DNA of 64,000 nt from Archangium violaceum (GCF_016859125.1 NZ_CP069338.1:10171501-10235500); one strand, 5' to 3'; positions 40,671-51,464 are shown, counted from the first letter of the stretch. The notes: generated from the letters alone by a model not told the origin. Numbers and translations: made by a program.

Positions 40671-41741
40671 ATGGGTACCGCAATCTTCATCATCCTCGCG
40701 GCGGCCGTGGGGTTCGCCCTCGTCAAGGGCCTGCGCATCGTGCCTCAGGCCAAGGTGATGGTCGTGGAGCGCCTGGGAAGGTTCCACCACGTGGCCAGCA
40801 GCGGGTTGAACATCCTCATCCCATTCTTCGACTCGCCCCGCGCCATGGAGATGCGCGTGGACAACCGCATCTTCCGCTCCTACCTGGTGGATCTCCGCGA
40901 GCAGGTCATGGGCTTCGACACCGTACAGGTCATCACCCATGACAACGTCACCATGGAGGTGGGCTCGGTCATCTACTACCAGATCGTCGATCCGGCGAAG
41001 GCGCTCTACGCCGTGGAGAACCTGGCGCTGGCCATCGAGCAGCTCACGATGACGAACCTGCGCAACATCATGGGCGGGCTGACGTTGGATCAGACGCTCA
41101 CCAGCCGCGAGACAGTCAACAGCAAGCTGCGCGCGGTGCTGGACGAGGCCACGGAGAAGTGGGGCGTAAAGGTGACGCGCGTGGAACTGCGCGAGATCGA
41201 GCCGCCCAACGCCATCAAGGACGCCATGGCCAAGCAGATGACCGCCGAGCGCGAGCGCCGCGCCGAGGTCACCAAGGCCGAGGGAGACAAGGCCGCGGCC
41301 ATCCTCTCCGCCGAGGGCGAGAAGATCTCGCGCATCCTGCGCGCCGAGGCCGAGCGCGACGCGGAAGTCGCCCGCGCCGAGGGCCGCAAGCGCGCCACGC
41401 TGCTGGATGCCGAGGCCAAGGCCGAGGCGACCCGGCTCGTCTTCGATGCCATCAACTCCGGAGGCGGCGCCACGCCCGAGGTGCTGGCGCTGCGCTACAT
41501 GGAGACGCTGCAGGAGCTGGGCAAGGGCGACAACAAGATGTTCGTCCCCTACGAGGCCACGGCCGCGCTGGGCAGCATCGCGACGCTCAAGGAGGTGTTC
41601 ACCAAGGAGAGCACGACGCCCCGGGCGCAGCCCGCCCCCAGCGCCGCGGCCCTGAGCGCCCAGGCCCTCTCGCGCACCGTGGCCAACCCGCCGCCCGCCG
41701 TACCGGTACGCACCCGCCCGGTCCTCCCCTCGGAGGAATGA
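40671..41741 (+). CDS. stomatin-like SPFH/band 7 protein (QmcA type)
   Basis: The 356-residue protein has an N-terminal membrane helix (TAIFIILAAAVGFALVKGL), then the SPFH domain: VPQAKVMVVERLGRFHHVA, GLNILIPFFD, VQVITHDNVTMEVGSVIYYQ, DEATEKWGVKVTRVELREIE with the EIxPP motif. A coiled coil rich in AEGE repeats (EGDKAAAILSAEGEKISRIL) leads to a Pro-rich tail. It forms membrane scaffolds together with NfeD (adjacent upstream gene, zero spacing). This is the second SPFH protein in the window; the other, at 29883, lacks the membrane helix. Confidence 0.93.
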   Translation: MGTAIFIILAAAVGFALVKGLRIVPQAKVMVVERLGRFHHVASSGLNILIPFFDSPRAMEMRVDNRIFRSYLVDLREQVMGFDTVQVITHDNVTMEVGSVIYYQIVDPAKALYAVENLALAIEQLTMTNLRNIMGGLTLDQTLTSRETVNSKLRAVLDEATEKWGVKVTRVELREIEPPNAIKDAMAKQMTAERERRAEVTKAEGDKAAAILSAEGEKISRILRAEAERDAEVARAEGRKRATLLDAEAKAEATRLVFDAINSGGGATPEVLALRYMETLQELGKGDNKMFVPYEATAALGSIATLKEVFTKESTTPRAQPAPSAAALSAQALSRTVANPPPAVPVRTRPVLPSEE

Positions 41742-41811
41742 TCGACGAAGCGTCGGGAACCTTTCGCGGAGCGTGCTGTCCGAGAGGGGGGCACCCTCTC
41801 CTGGAGGACAC

Positions 41812-42195
41812 ATGTTGGAAGCCTTGGAAGCCGGTGGTTGGGGCATGTACCCCACGCTCCTCGCGGGTCTCGCGCTGTTGGTCACCAGCCTTCGGTACGC
41901 CAACCGTCCGGACTCCCGCTACGTGCCGTTGCTCCTCACCCTGGGGCTCTTCACGCTCTTCGCGGGTGGGCTGGGCTTCGTCACCGGCATCATGAACCTG
42001 CTGCGGGCCTACGCCGGACCGTTGACCAGTGAGGGTCCCGCCGTCCTGTACCTGGGGGTCCAGGAGGCACTGCACAACATCGCCCTGGCGCTCCTGATGA
42101 CCACGGTCTCCGCGATCGCCGCCTCCGTGGGCGCATGGCGGCTCGCCCGGCAGGCACGGGCCGCCGCCGTGTCCGCCACCGTACCGACCCGGTAG
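41812..42195 (+). CDS. MotA/TolQ/ExbB-like small membrane protein
   Basis: The 127-residue protein starts at the ATG at 41812 (TGGAGGACAC upstream). It reads GGWGMYPTLLAGLALLVTSL, then VPLLLTLGLFTLFAGGLGFV and EALHNIALALLMTTVSAIAA. Three membrane helices and the GxxMYPxLL motif recall the proton-channel subunits ExbB/TolQ/MotA, but it is shorter than a full channel subunit and no ExbD/TolR partner follows. It lies 70 bases after the stomatin-like gene. A GGAACC element with GTCC 16 bases downstream (around 41758) could be an ECF-type promoter, but this is weak. Function is not established. Confidence 0.7.
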   Translation: MLEALEAGGWGMYPTLLAGLALLVTSLRYANRPDSRYVPLLLTLGLFTLFAGGLGFVTGIMNLLRAYAGPLTSEGPAVLYLGVQEALHNIALALLMTTVSAIAASVGAWRLARQARAAAVSATVPTR

Positions 42196-42379
42196 GAAAA
42201 ACCTGTCAGGGATTGCGCGGGGACCCGTCAGGGGTTAGAACTTCCGAGCCCTGGGTTTCGGGTCCCTTCGTACACGAGGCTTCGTACTCCATTGAAGATC
42301 CACTCCTGAATCGTCGGCGCTGTCTCTCAGCCACCCACCGGGCCCCTCGTGCGTGCCCGGAACGATTCCGGAGTTCCTC

Positions 42380-43882
<1,503 letters not shown>

Positions 43883-43888
43883 GACACT

Positions 43889-43909
43889 CCCTCTCCCCTT
43901 GGGAGAGGG
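43889..43909. terminator. hairpin between convergent ABC-F and GMC-fusion genes
   Basis: CCCTCTCCC-CTT-GGGAGAGGG uses the same 9-bp stem as the REP-like repeats, with a different loop. It sits 6 bases after the ABC-F stop and 27 bases before the end of the convergent gene. No T run follows on either strand, so it may stabilise mRNA ends rather than terminate. Confidence 0.5.
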
Positions 43910-43936
43910 AAATGGCCCGGAGTCCCCGCCAGGGGC

Positions 43937-46900
43937 TCACACCTTCTGCGTGGCCTCGAGGTGCTCGAGGATGTGCGGGAACACGTCCCTCGCCGCGTTC
44001 TTGCCGAAGATGCAGTCGATGTGGCCGTACTCCGGGATGAGCCGGCGGGAGTACAGCGCCGGCCCGTTGGTCTTGACGAGCGCCTCGTAGGTCCGCTGCG
44101 TGCTCTCCGGCAGGAAGCACCCGTTGCGCTCGCCATGGATGAAGCGGATGGGAAGGGCCATGCGCTTCAGGTGGGGGCGGTACGTGTCCTTCTCCCGGGC
44201 ATCGACGATGTGACCCGCGCGGATCATGTCCGCCAGCCCATCGAAGGCCTTGATGGTGGCCACGCCGAACATCTCGTGCAGGGCGGCGTGCGTGGCCTCG
44301 TTGAGCTGCGCATGCTCGTACAGCAGCGAGTACATGAAGGTGATGCGGTGGCACACCGGGTTGTCGCACTCCTCGTCCGCATCCACCGGGTAGAGCTCCA
44401 CCGCCTGGTTGTAGAGGCGCGACATCCACTCCGCCTTCGAGTCCGTGTAGGCCGTCATCGACTTGATGCCCAGCTTCTCGAGCAGGTTGGGCGTGTGCAG
44501 CCCGGCCTTGAGCTCCACCAGCTTGGGAACCACGAACTCGGTGGAGATCTGCGAGAGCACCGCGGAGCGCACGCCCTGCAGCCCACCCAGCAGGGCCATG
44601 CTGAAGGTGGTGGCGCCGTAGCAGTGGGCCACCATCTGCACGGAGGGAGCGCCCGTCACGTCGAGCACCCTGGCCACCGCCGCCGGGTAGTCCTTCATCG
44701 CCACATCATCGGCGGAGTACTGGGTGTTGGCGGCGGGCACGAGGATGCTGGAGCGGTAGTCCAGCAACCACACGTCGTAGCCATTCGCGCACAGGTACTC
44801 GAGCAGGTTGGTCTCGATGGTGTCGATGGAGAAGATGCGGCTGGAGACGCCCAGACCATGGGAGAGGATGACGGGCCCCTTGGTGCCGGCCTGGTAGCGC
44901 GTGAGCAGCAGCTCCACTCCGTCGCGGGTCTTGAACGGGAAGAGCTTGGGCGCGGGCGCGCGCAACTGGCGCTTCTTGCGCGGCGGCGCGTTGGGATCGA
45001 GCAGCGCGCCCTTGGCCACGGCCCCGCCGTAGTAGTCGTACACCACGCCAGCGAAGTAGCGGCCGAAGCGCACCGTGGCGGCCAGGCGCTCCTCGGGGCT
45101 CCTGGCGTTGGACACCTCGAGCGTGCCCAGCTGCTTGATGAAGTCCTCCGGGGCGATCCGCAGCACGCCCTTGCCCACCACCGGCCCCGTGTCATCCACG
45201 CCCTGGTGAAGCGTGACGTAGAGGGTGGAAGTGTCGTGCCACACCTGCCAGATGGGCCCCTCGCGGACGACCTTGTAGCCGTAGAAGAAGAAGGTGCGTC
45301 CGTCCTGGGCGGTCAGCCGCATGCGGTATTTCATCAACCGCGTCTCGACGGACTCCCGGTCCTCCACGAACAGGTTGAACGTGCCGTCCGTCACCGTCAG
45401 CGGATGGGGCGAGAGCGCCGGCGCGTTCACCGTGCCCATCATGCGGGCCTCGTGCTCCGGCTCCTCGATGAACTTGTCCAGGTCGTTGGACACGATGGTC
45501 AGCACGAACTCGAAGGTGGAGCCGTCCTGCGCTCCCCGCCGCTCCGCGGCCTCGAACTCCTCGGGCCGGGTGGCCTTCCCACCCTCGAGGGCGAGGTGAC
45601 CCTTCATCCGCTCGGTGAAGCGGATGCCCGGCGTCACCGGAACGGGCAGCTCGGAGATGGGCCCCTTGAACGAGTAGTCGATCCGCCAGCCGCGCTCCTC
45701 GCTGATGATCATCGCGCAGCGCTCGGCCAACGCGGAGATGGTCAGCAGCGGGTTGACACCCAGGGAGGTGGGGACGATGGAGCCATCACAGACGTACAGT
45801 CCGTCGTAGGCCTCGGAGCCCTGCTCGGATGAGAACACGCGGCCGGTGTGATCCACCACGCCGGCCTCCGCCGAGTCCGCCATGACGCAGCCGCCCAGAG
45901 GATGGACGGAGATGAGCCGGTTGCCATGCATCTCGTTCCAGAGCGGGTTGCGCACCCCGATGCCCTTCAGCGCCCGGGTGGCCTCCGTCATGCGCGCGTC
46001 CACCTGCTGGAAGATGGCCTTGGTGCCCACGCCCGGCCAGACGACCTGGATCCGATCGTTCACCAGATCCAGCCGCCCATCCGCCCCATCATGCGTCATG
46101 ACGAGGTACGTCTGGGTGTTGAGCATGGCGCCGTGGCGAGGGCCGTGCACCAGGGTGTCCGCCTCACGGGCCTTCTGGGCGAGGAGCTGATCCGTCGCGG
46201 TGTTGAGGCCGTGCAGATCCGCCACGGCCTCGAAGGCGGCGGGCAACATCTCCCCCAGGGCGCCAGGGATGGAGCCCTCCTCGAGGATCATCCCGTCGCG
46301 AACCTCGGGGGTGTCGCGCATGTCGATGATGCCGCTGATGCAGGGCCCCACCGGAGGCAGCTCCTTCGCCGGGAGGTTGCCCGAGCCGACGCCACGGATC
46401 TCCTGCTCGGTGTTGTAGCCGAACCCGAGCACGTCCCCGTTCCCACTGAAGGCTCGGCCCAGCCGCTCCGACATCCTCAGACCGCGGGCTCGCGAGCGCA
46501 TGAGGATCTCCGTGGACCCGAGCGTGCCAGCCGCGAGGATGACCAGCTCCGCGGTGACGAACAGGGTCGGCGCCTCGAACGCCTCGCGGCCCGTGCCCAG
46601 CACCTGGTAGTGAATCCGCCAGCGACCATCCTGGGCACGCTCGATGTAGCGCACGTCCACCGTGGTGAAGATCTCCGCCCCGTGACGTTTGGCGTCCGGC
46701 AGGTAGTTCATCAACACGGTGTTCTTCGAACCGTTGTTGCAACCGGAGCAGCAATCACCGCACAGGTTGCAACCCTTCTGCACCACGCCCGCTTCGTTGA
46801 CGCCATCCTGGAAGGTGACGTTGATGGTGGGGCGATAGAATTTCTGTCCCATGGCCTCGGCCGACTTCTGGAGGGCCTTCAGCTTGGGCAGGGTGGGAAG

Positions 46901-47356
46901 AGTCTCGGGGTACGGTCTGGCACCCAGCATCCGCTCCGCGAGGTTGAAGCCGTGCTCCAACCTCTTCATGCCCTCGGCGCGCAGGGCCGCCGGCCAGCTC
47001 GAATCCTCGAATACCCGAGGGTCTGGACGGATGGAGACGTTGGCGTTGATGAGCGAGGTCCCTCCCAATCCACAGCCCACGAACACGTTGATGTCATGGC
47101 CCATGTGGAGATTGAACAGGGCCGTGCGAGGGCCCGTGCGGCCCTCGGGCTTCTCGATCTGGAGCTCGGCCGCGGCCTCCAGCGGAGTGTCTGGGAATTC
47201 GCCGGGCTGGAACTCCCGGCCGCGCTCCAGGACGCATACCTTCTGTCCCGCTCGGGCCAGGCGAGAAGCCGTGATGGCTCCTCCATAACCCGAGCCCACC
47301 ACCACGACCTTGTAATGGTCCTGGATGTCCTCGATAGAAGACGAGATTCGATTCAT
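43937..47356 (-). CDS. GMC oxidoreductase (cholesterol-oxidase-like) fused to an alpha/beta hydrolase
   Basis: The 1139-residue protein joins two enzymes. Residues about 15-560 form an FAD-binding GMC oxidoreductase: KVVVVGSGYGGAITASRL, CVLERGREF, GCGLGGTSLINANV, a cysteine cluster QKGCNLCGDCCSGCNNGSKN, and the C-terminal PLGGCVMADSAEAGVVDHTG, LYVCDGSIVPTSLGVNP. After a beta-rich spacer (about 570-770) comes an alpha/beta hydrolase: VILSHGLGVSSRIFSIDT, VWLLDYRSS, nucleophile elbow VAHCYGATTF with Cys in place of Ser, and His in IPEYGHIDCIFG. Sterol or long-chain alcohol oxidation followed by thio/ester cleavage is plausible but unproven. The CxxCxxCC-like cluster suggests an iron-sulphur or disulphide site. 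It diverges from the PhoD-like gene across 336 bases. Confidence 0.88.
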   Translation of the reverse strand: MNRISSSIEDIQDHYKVVVVGSGYGGAITASRLARAGQKVCVLERGREFQPGEFPDTPLEAAAELQIEKPEGRTGPRTALFNLHMGHDINVFVGCGLGGTSLINANVSIRPDPRVFEDSSWPAALRAEGMKRLEHGFNLAERMLGARPYPETLPTLPKLKALQKSAEAMGQKFYRPTINVTFQDGVNEAGVVQKGCNLCGDCCSGCNNGSKNTVLMNYLPDAKRHGAEIFTTVDVRYIERAQDGRWRIHYQVLGTGREAFEAPTLFVTAELVILAAGTLGSTEILMRSRARGLRMSERLGRAFSGNGDVLGFGYNTEQEIRGVGSGNLPAKELPPVGPCISGIIDMRDTPEVRDGMILEEGSIPGALGEMLPAAFEAVADLHGLNTATDQLLAQKAREADTLVHGPRHGAMLNTQTYLVMTHDGADGRLDLVNDRIQVVWPGVGTKAIFQQVDARMTEATRALKGIGVRNPLWNEMHGNRLISVHPLGGCVMADSAEAGVVDHTGRVFSSEQGSEAYDGLYVCDGSIVPTSLGVNPLLTISALAERCAMIISEERGWRIDYSFKGPISELPVPVTPGIRFTERMKGHLALEGGKATRPEEFEAAERRGAQDGSTFEFVLTIVSNDLDKFIEEPEHEARMMGTVNAPALSPHPLTVTDGTFNLFVEDRESVETRLMKYRMRLTAQDGRTFFFYGYKVVREGPIWQVWHDTSTLYVTLHQGVDDTGPVVGKGVLRIAPEDFIKQLGTLEVSNARSPEERLAATVRFGRYFAGVVYDYYGGAVAKGALLDPNAPPRKKRQLRAPAPKLFPFKTRDGVELLLTRYQAGTKGPVILSHGLGVSSRIFSIDTIETNLLEYLCANGYDVWLLDYRSSILVPAANTQYSADDVAMKDYPAAVARVLDVTGAPSVQMVAHCYGATTFSMALLGGLQGVRSAVLSQISTEFVVPKLVELKAGLHTPNLLEKLGIKSMTAYTDSKAEWMSRLYNQAVELYPVDADEECDNPVCHRITFMYSLLYEHAQLNEATHAALHEMFGVATIKAFDGLADMIRAGHIVDAREKDTYRPHLKRMALPIRFIHGERNGCFLPESTQRTYEALVKTNGPALYSRRLIPEYGHIDCIFGKNAARDVFPHILEHLEATQKV

Positions 47357-47692
47357 CTGGATGGTTCCCCCCTGGAACGCAGCGGCCGCGAGCCGCCTCT
47401 CTGCCGCACCGCATCTATCACGACAGGGTTGTCTTTTGTAGAGCCCTACTCATTTCACCCCCGCCACAATGGCATGACATGGCTGCAATCTCATAAATGT
47501 GACGTACCGGACACATCCATCAGACCGGGGTACGAGGACTCGGCATGGCCACACCAGCCCCTCACACCTCTTCAAGCAGCCCGGCTCCTCCGTGATGGAA
47601 TACGGACGGCGCGTACTTGTCAGGACTGAAGGGTTCTGTTAGTTATTACGCGTCGCGGCAGGACCCTTGTTGCATTCAAGGGGGGGGAAAAC
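47357..47692. promoter_or_regulatory. 336-base divergent intergenic region of the GMC-fusion locus
   Basis: No gene is seen. It must carry both promoters of the divergent cluster. The part from 47400 to 47520 is visibly AT-richer (TTGTCTTTTGTAGAGCC, CATAAATGTGACG) than the coding flanks. A TGGCATG near 47470 recalls a sigma-54 -24 element but the GC pair is at the wrong spacing. The G8 run at 47680-47687 forms the ribosome site of the PhoD-like gene. Confidence 0.55.
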
Positions 47693-49156
47693 ATGAGTGC
47701 AGAGGCCGTCCTGCGGTCGTGCGCTGCGGCGCCACCGGGACGATTGCGAGTGTGGCTGGGAGCCTTTGGTAGGACCTCGGTCCCATCCATTGATTGGCGT
47801 TTGAATGGTGTCCCGCTGGCCTCGGAGGCCATCCATACCGTACGTCCCCTGGAGAGCGCGCGTACGCCTCCGATGCTCGAGGCGAATACCCGGCGTGCGT
47901 TCAGCGGAGTCTTCGATCTCCCCCTTCCGCAGGCGGGAAACGCCTCCCGGAGGGCCCGGGTGGAAGTCAGGCTCGATGGGGGCAATCCCATATCCACCGA
48001 GCTGCGCATCATGCCTCGGGAGGTTCCCGAGGGACTGGATGCATCCTTCAACGTGCTGCTCACCTCCTGCTTCCATTGGGAGGAAGACACGGGGGGCGTC
48101 GTGGGAGAGATCGTCGATGACATCCGGAAGGTCTACCAGCCGGATCTGGTGTTGGCCGCGGGCGATCAGGTCTACCTGGATCTGCCCACGCTGAAGAACT
48201 TTCACGATGACCTGCCGTGGCTCGCAGAAAAATTCGAGCAGGACTACGTCCGCAACTGGACCGAGGAGAACACCTATGCGCGGGTGCTCTCGGCGGGCCC
48301 CCTGATCTGCGTTCCGGACGACCACGACTACTGGAACAACTACCCGCTGCCCGCCCCCCACTTGCAGAACACGTGGACCGAGGAGGGACGCGGCAGGTGG
48401 GCGCTCGCCGCGCGCCGGATGTGCGAGGCATTTCAACACTACGACTCCACGCCATTCGGAGCACCGCTCCAGTTCGACGTGGAGCCCCTCTCCTTTTTCA
48501 TCGCCGATACCCGTACCTTCCGCACCCCGGACCTCAAGCACATGATGACGGCGGAGACCGTCCAGGCGCTCGCGGCCTGGGTGTCCCACTGCGCCGAGCA
48601 TGGACGCATTGGGATCTTCTCCACCGGACAGTCGCTCCTCATGGAGAAGCCGAGCCTCTTCGGCCGCACCATGGAGGACACGGAGCTCCCCAACTACGAG
48701 GACTTCGGCGTGTTGATGAAGGAGTTGGAGCGGCACATGAGGGAGGCGGGGGACCTGCTGCTGCTCACCGGCGATGTGCACTGGGGCCGCGTCACCAGCC
48801 TCATGCCAACGGATTCGCTCCTCAGCGGCCGGCAGGCCTATGAGATCATCTCCTCCCCTTCTTCGCTGGTGTCGACGGCCGGCTCGGACCAATTCGCCTG
48901 GCTACGGCAGCGCTTCTCGGGCGAGGCCTGGGCGCGCCACCCCAAGGCGAGCGAGGCCCCTCCTCTCTTCGCCCCACCAGGACTGAGGAGCCGCTTCCAG
49001 GTCCACACCGAGCATCTCCAGCGCGGCAACCAGGTGTGCCTGTTGTCCTTCCAACGCCGGGGGGGCGACGTCGAAGTCACTCCTCGCTACTTCCCGATCG
49101 AGCGGGGGGCGGCCCCCGTCACCGTCAAGCCCTTCCTCCTGCGCCACGGAGAGTGA
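47693..49156 (+). CDS. PhoD-like metallophosphatase
   Basis: The 487-residue protein has the calcineurin-type metallophosphatase core of the PhoD family. It shows LLTSCFHWEEDTGGVV, LVLAAGDQVYLDLPTLKNFH, then VPDDHDYWNNYPLP, FSTGQSLLM and the C-terminal LLTGDVHWGRVTSL. The Asp, Asn and His metal-ligand positions appear filled. The N-terminal 110 residues form a beta-sandwich (LRVWLGAFGRTSVPSIDWRL), as in PhoD. No signal peptide is present (MSAEAVLRSCAAAPP), whereas classical PhoD is Tat-exported, so it may be cytoplasmic or act on an internal phosphodiester. The ATG follows a G8 tract and AAAAC. It heads a same-strand run to 52847 with gaps of 6-41 bases, probably one operon. Confidence 0.82.
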   Translation: MSAEAVLRSCAAAPPGRLRVWLGAFGRTSVPSIDWRLNGVPLASEAIHTVRPLESARTPPMLEANTRRAFSGVFDLPLPQAGNASRRARVEVRLDGGNPISTELRIMPREVPEGLDASFNVLLTSCFHWEEDTGGVVGEIVDDIRKVYQPDLVLAAGDQVYLDLPTLKNFHDDLPWLAEKFEQDYVRNWTEENTYARVLSAGPLICVPDDHDYWNNYPLPAPHLQNTWTEEGRGRWALAARRMCEAFQHYDSTPFGAPLQFDVEPLSFFIADTRTFRTPDLKHMMTAETVQALAAWVSHCAEHGRIGIFSTGQSLLMEKPSLFGRTMEDTELPNYEDFGVLMKELERHMREAGDLLLLTGDVHWGRVTSLMPTDSLLSGRQAYEIISSPSSLVSTAGSDQFAWLRQRFSGEAWARHPKASEAPPLFAPPGLRSRFQVHTEHLQRGNQVCLLSFQRRGGDVEVTPRYFPIERGAAPVTVKPFLLRHGE

Positions 49157-49162
49157 GCCCTC

Positions 49163-49918
49163 ATGTCTGGAATCCGCACCTCGAATGCCCAAGCGCCGAA
49201 CGTCAAGCTCCGCAAGGAGTCCCGCGCCCACGCCCAGAGCAACCTCGCCTGGCTCGAACAGGCTCTCGAGCAGCTCGAGGACAAGCAGCAAGGAGGACCC
49301 TCCCTGCTGCTCCTGGGGGGACGGGATCCCATCTCCTTCCGGCTCCGGGTGGCCCAGTCGCATGCCCGGCATGATCTGACTCCGAGCCACTGGTCCCATG
49401 TGGTGCTCCTGGAGCGCAACGGACCCGGCCTGTCCTCCGTGGAGGCCTGGGAGATCAGCCTCACCCCCGTGAATGGCTTCGGCTACCCGCCCAGGACCAA
49501 TGGCATCCAGCGGGCCGACCTCAACGCCTACGCGAACGAAGAGCGCTATCCCAACGTGGCGCTGGTGCACGTCCCCCTCGAGCTGCACAAGGTGAAGGCC
49601 GCCCGGGAGCGCTTCATGCGCCAGCGCGCGGTGGTGGACGCGGTCGGGCTCGTCACCGAATGGCTCCCCTACGTCTGGGGTGTCGGCCGCAACATCAACC
49701 CACTGCTGGAGGGCCACGGGCTTCCATGTGCCGCCATGGCGGAGGTCATCCTGGGCGCCGCGGGCTTCGAGCTCACCCCGAGCGTGGCCAGCCGCTCCAG
49801 CAGCCCCGAGGCCATCTGGCAATCCGCGCGGTGGTGGCACGACTACCACGGCAGCGACTCGCGCCAACCCCTGACGGGCACCTACCACACCCCTCACACG
49901 CTGTGCACCGCGGACTAG
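49163..49918 (+). CDS. putative permuted papain-fold (YiiX/NlpC-P60-like) protein
   Basis: The 251-residue protein has no recognised family. Features compatible with a circularly permuted papain-like amidase are a His in a strand (HDLTPSHWSHVVLLERNG, about residue 78) in the middle of the domain and a Cys at a helix start (GHGLPCAAMAEVILGAAGFE, about residue 195) near the C-terminus. The order His before Cys is that of YiiX/LRAT-type enzymes, which hydrolyse or transfer amide and ester bonds in lipids or peptides. An N-terminal helix (SNLAWLEQALEQLEDKQQGG) precedes it. No signal peptide. It starts 6 bases after the PhoD-like stop. The fold is inferred and would need structural comparison. Confidence 0.5.
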   Translation: MSGIRTSNAQAPNVKLRKESRAHAQSNLAWLEQALEQLEDKQQGGPSLLLLGGRDPISFRLRVAQSHARHDLTPSHWSHVVLLERNGPGLSSVEAWEISLTPVNGFGYPPRTNGIQRADLNAYANEERYPNVALVHVPLELHKVKAARERFMRQRAVVDAVGLVTEWLPYVWGVGRNINPLLEGHGLPCAAMAEVILGAAGFELTPSVASRSSSPEAIWQSARWWHDYHGSDSRQPLTGTYHTPHTLCTAD

Positions 49919-49950
49919 AGCCGCAAACCCAACCACGAGAATCCACACCC

Positions 49951-51423
49951 ATGGCTGAAACGAATACCGACAAGGACCGGAAGGAAGAGCTGGCGGCCGC
50001 CCCCTCGATGGAGCCGGTGAAGGGCACGGTGGAGGTGGACATTCCCATCGACGTCCTCTGGAGCTTCTTCACCCGCGCCGACCTGTGGCCCCGATGGAAC
50101 GAGTGCTTCCTCTGGGCGAAGAACCGCGACCTGAAATGGGGCCACCAGCTCGTCTGGGCCTTCCATCCCATCCGCTGGTGGTACCCGTATTACATGCCGG
50201 CCATGGCCAAGATCGTGGAGCTGGAGCCACAGGGCCCGCAGCGCAAGGTGACATGGGAAGTCACCGTGCTGCCCGGCTTCTACGCGCGGCACACCTACCA
50301 CATGGAGGACCTGGGCAACGGGCGCACCCGCTTCGGCTCGTATGAGAAGGCCATGGGGTGGAGCTTCAACCTGATGAAGTCCTTCTGGATTGCCCACTTC
50401 ACCTTCGTGAAGGACCGTTCCCTGGAGGGAGCCAGGTCGCTCGAGTCCATCTACCGCGAGACGGGAAGGTTGGACGAGACCACGGTGCGCGGAGATCCCG
50501 GCCGGACGGCGCGCGGGCTCGCCATGCCCATGGCCGCGTCGCTGGCCCTGGGCGCGGCCGGGGCTGGAACCTGGTTCTATGCCTCCTTCCTCCGCCAGGA
50601 GGTGGTGGAGCTGGCTCCCGGCGTGAAGATGGTCATGGGAGGCGGGGGCAACACATTGGTGGTGGAGGGCAGCCGCGAGGCACTGCTGGTGGACACCAAG
50701 TTCCCTCCCGGCGCCAACCAGCTGCGCAAGTGGGTCTCCGAGAACGTGCAGAAGCCGGTGAAGCACGTCGTCAGCACGCACTACCACTACGATCACACCC
50801 TGGGGAACGACCTCTACCCGGGTGCCAACCGCATCGCCCACAAGGCCGTACCGGACCTGATGCGCCGCAACGAGGTCCTCCAGACGAAGCTGCATCCGCT
50901 GGGCATGGCCAATGTGCTCGTGGGTGACGAACCCATGCGCGTGGACCTGGGAGAGCGGGAGGTCGTGCTCTTCCATCCTGGCACCGCCCACACCGGCGGA
51001 GACCTGTGCGTCTGGCTCCCCAAGGAGAAGATCCTGATGACGGGGGACCTGTTCTTCTTCACCTACTACCCCTTCTTCGATCTGAAGCAGGGCGGAGCCA
51101 ACCTCGAGGGCCTGATCCGGGCGGCGCGCAAGCTGGTGGCGAGCTACCCGGACGCGATGGTGGTGCCCGGCCATGGGCCCATCGCTCGCATCTCCGACCT
51201 GGCCCGCTACGCCGACTACCTCGAGTTCCTCCAGGAGCGGGTGAAGGAGGGGCTCCAGAAGGGCCTCGCCGAGCAGCAGCTCGCGAAGCAGTTCAACGAT
51301 GAGATCTCCAAGTGGGGGCTGGGCATCCTGCCCTCGTTCCATGACAACCAGCTCACCTGGGCCACGTCCGAGAGCAACGTCCGCGACGCCTACTTCCTCG
51401 TGAAGCAGGCGCAGGCCCGCTGA
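49951..51423 (+). CDS. fusion of SRPBCC (START-like) domain and metallo-beta-lactamase hydrolase
   Basis: The 490-residue protein starts at the ATG at 49951. Residues about 20-165 are a lipid-binding SRPBCC/polyketide-cyclase-like domain (VEVDIPIDVLWSFFTRADLW, PRWNECFLWA, TWEVTVLPGFYARHTYHMED). A membrane helix follows (LAMPMAASLALGAAGAGTWF), and then an MBL-fold hydrolase with the metal motif THYHYDHTLGND (HxHxDH), second ligand PGTAHTGGD, GDLFFF and PGHGPIAR. A hydrophobic-ligand-binding cup tied to a hydrolase at the membrane suggests a lipid or sterol ester substrate, matching the divergent sterol-oxidase-like gene; this is inference. I do not recall this exact fusion. Spacing to neighbours is 32 and 41 bases. 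Confidence 0.78.
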   Translation: MAETNTDKDRKEELAAAPSMEPVKGTVEVDIPIDVLWSFFTRADLWPRWNECFLWAKNRDLKWGHQLVWAFHPIRWWYPYYMPAMAKIVELEPQGPQRKVTWEVTVLPGFYARHTYHMEDLGNGRTRFGSYEKAMGWSFNLMKSFWIAHFTFVKDRSLEGARSLESIYRETGRLDETTVRGDPGRTARGLAMPMAASLALGAAGAGTWFYASFLRQEVVELAPGVKMVMGGGGNTLVVEGSREALLVDTKFPPGANQLRKWVSENVQKPVKHVVSTHYHYDHTLGNDLYPGANRIAHKAVPDLMRRNEVLQTKLHPLGMANVLVGDEPMRVDLGEREVVLFHPGTAHTGGDLCVWLPKEKILMTGDLFFFTYYPFFDLKQGGANLEGLIRAARKLVASYPDAMVVPGHGPIARISDLARYADYLEFLQERVKEGLQKGLAEQQLAKQFNDEISKWGLGILPSFHDNQLTWATSESNVRDAYFLVKQAQAR

Positions 51424-51464
51424 AGCGCACCCGGCCCCACCCCATCCATCAGGAGACACCTTCC

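Noticed and set aside
40134-41903. Minus-strand frame of 589 codons
   Set aside because: Antisense of the NfeD and stomatin-like genes, which have clear family motifs on the plus strand.
47465-47490. TGGCATG-type sigma-54 -24 element in the GMC divergent region
   Set aside because: The nearest GC pairs are 9 and 12 bases from the GG, not 10, so the spacing rule fails.
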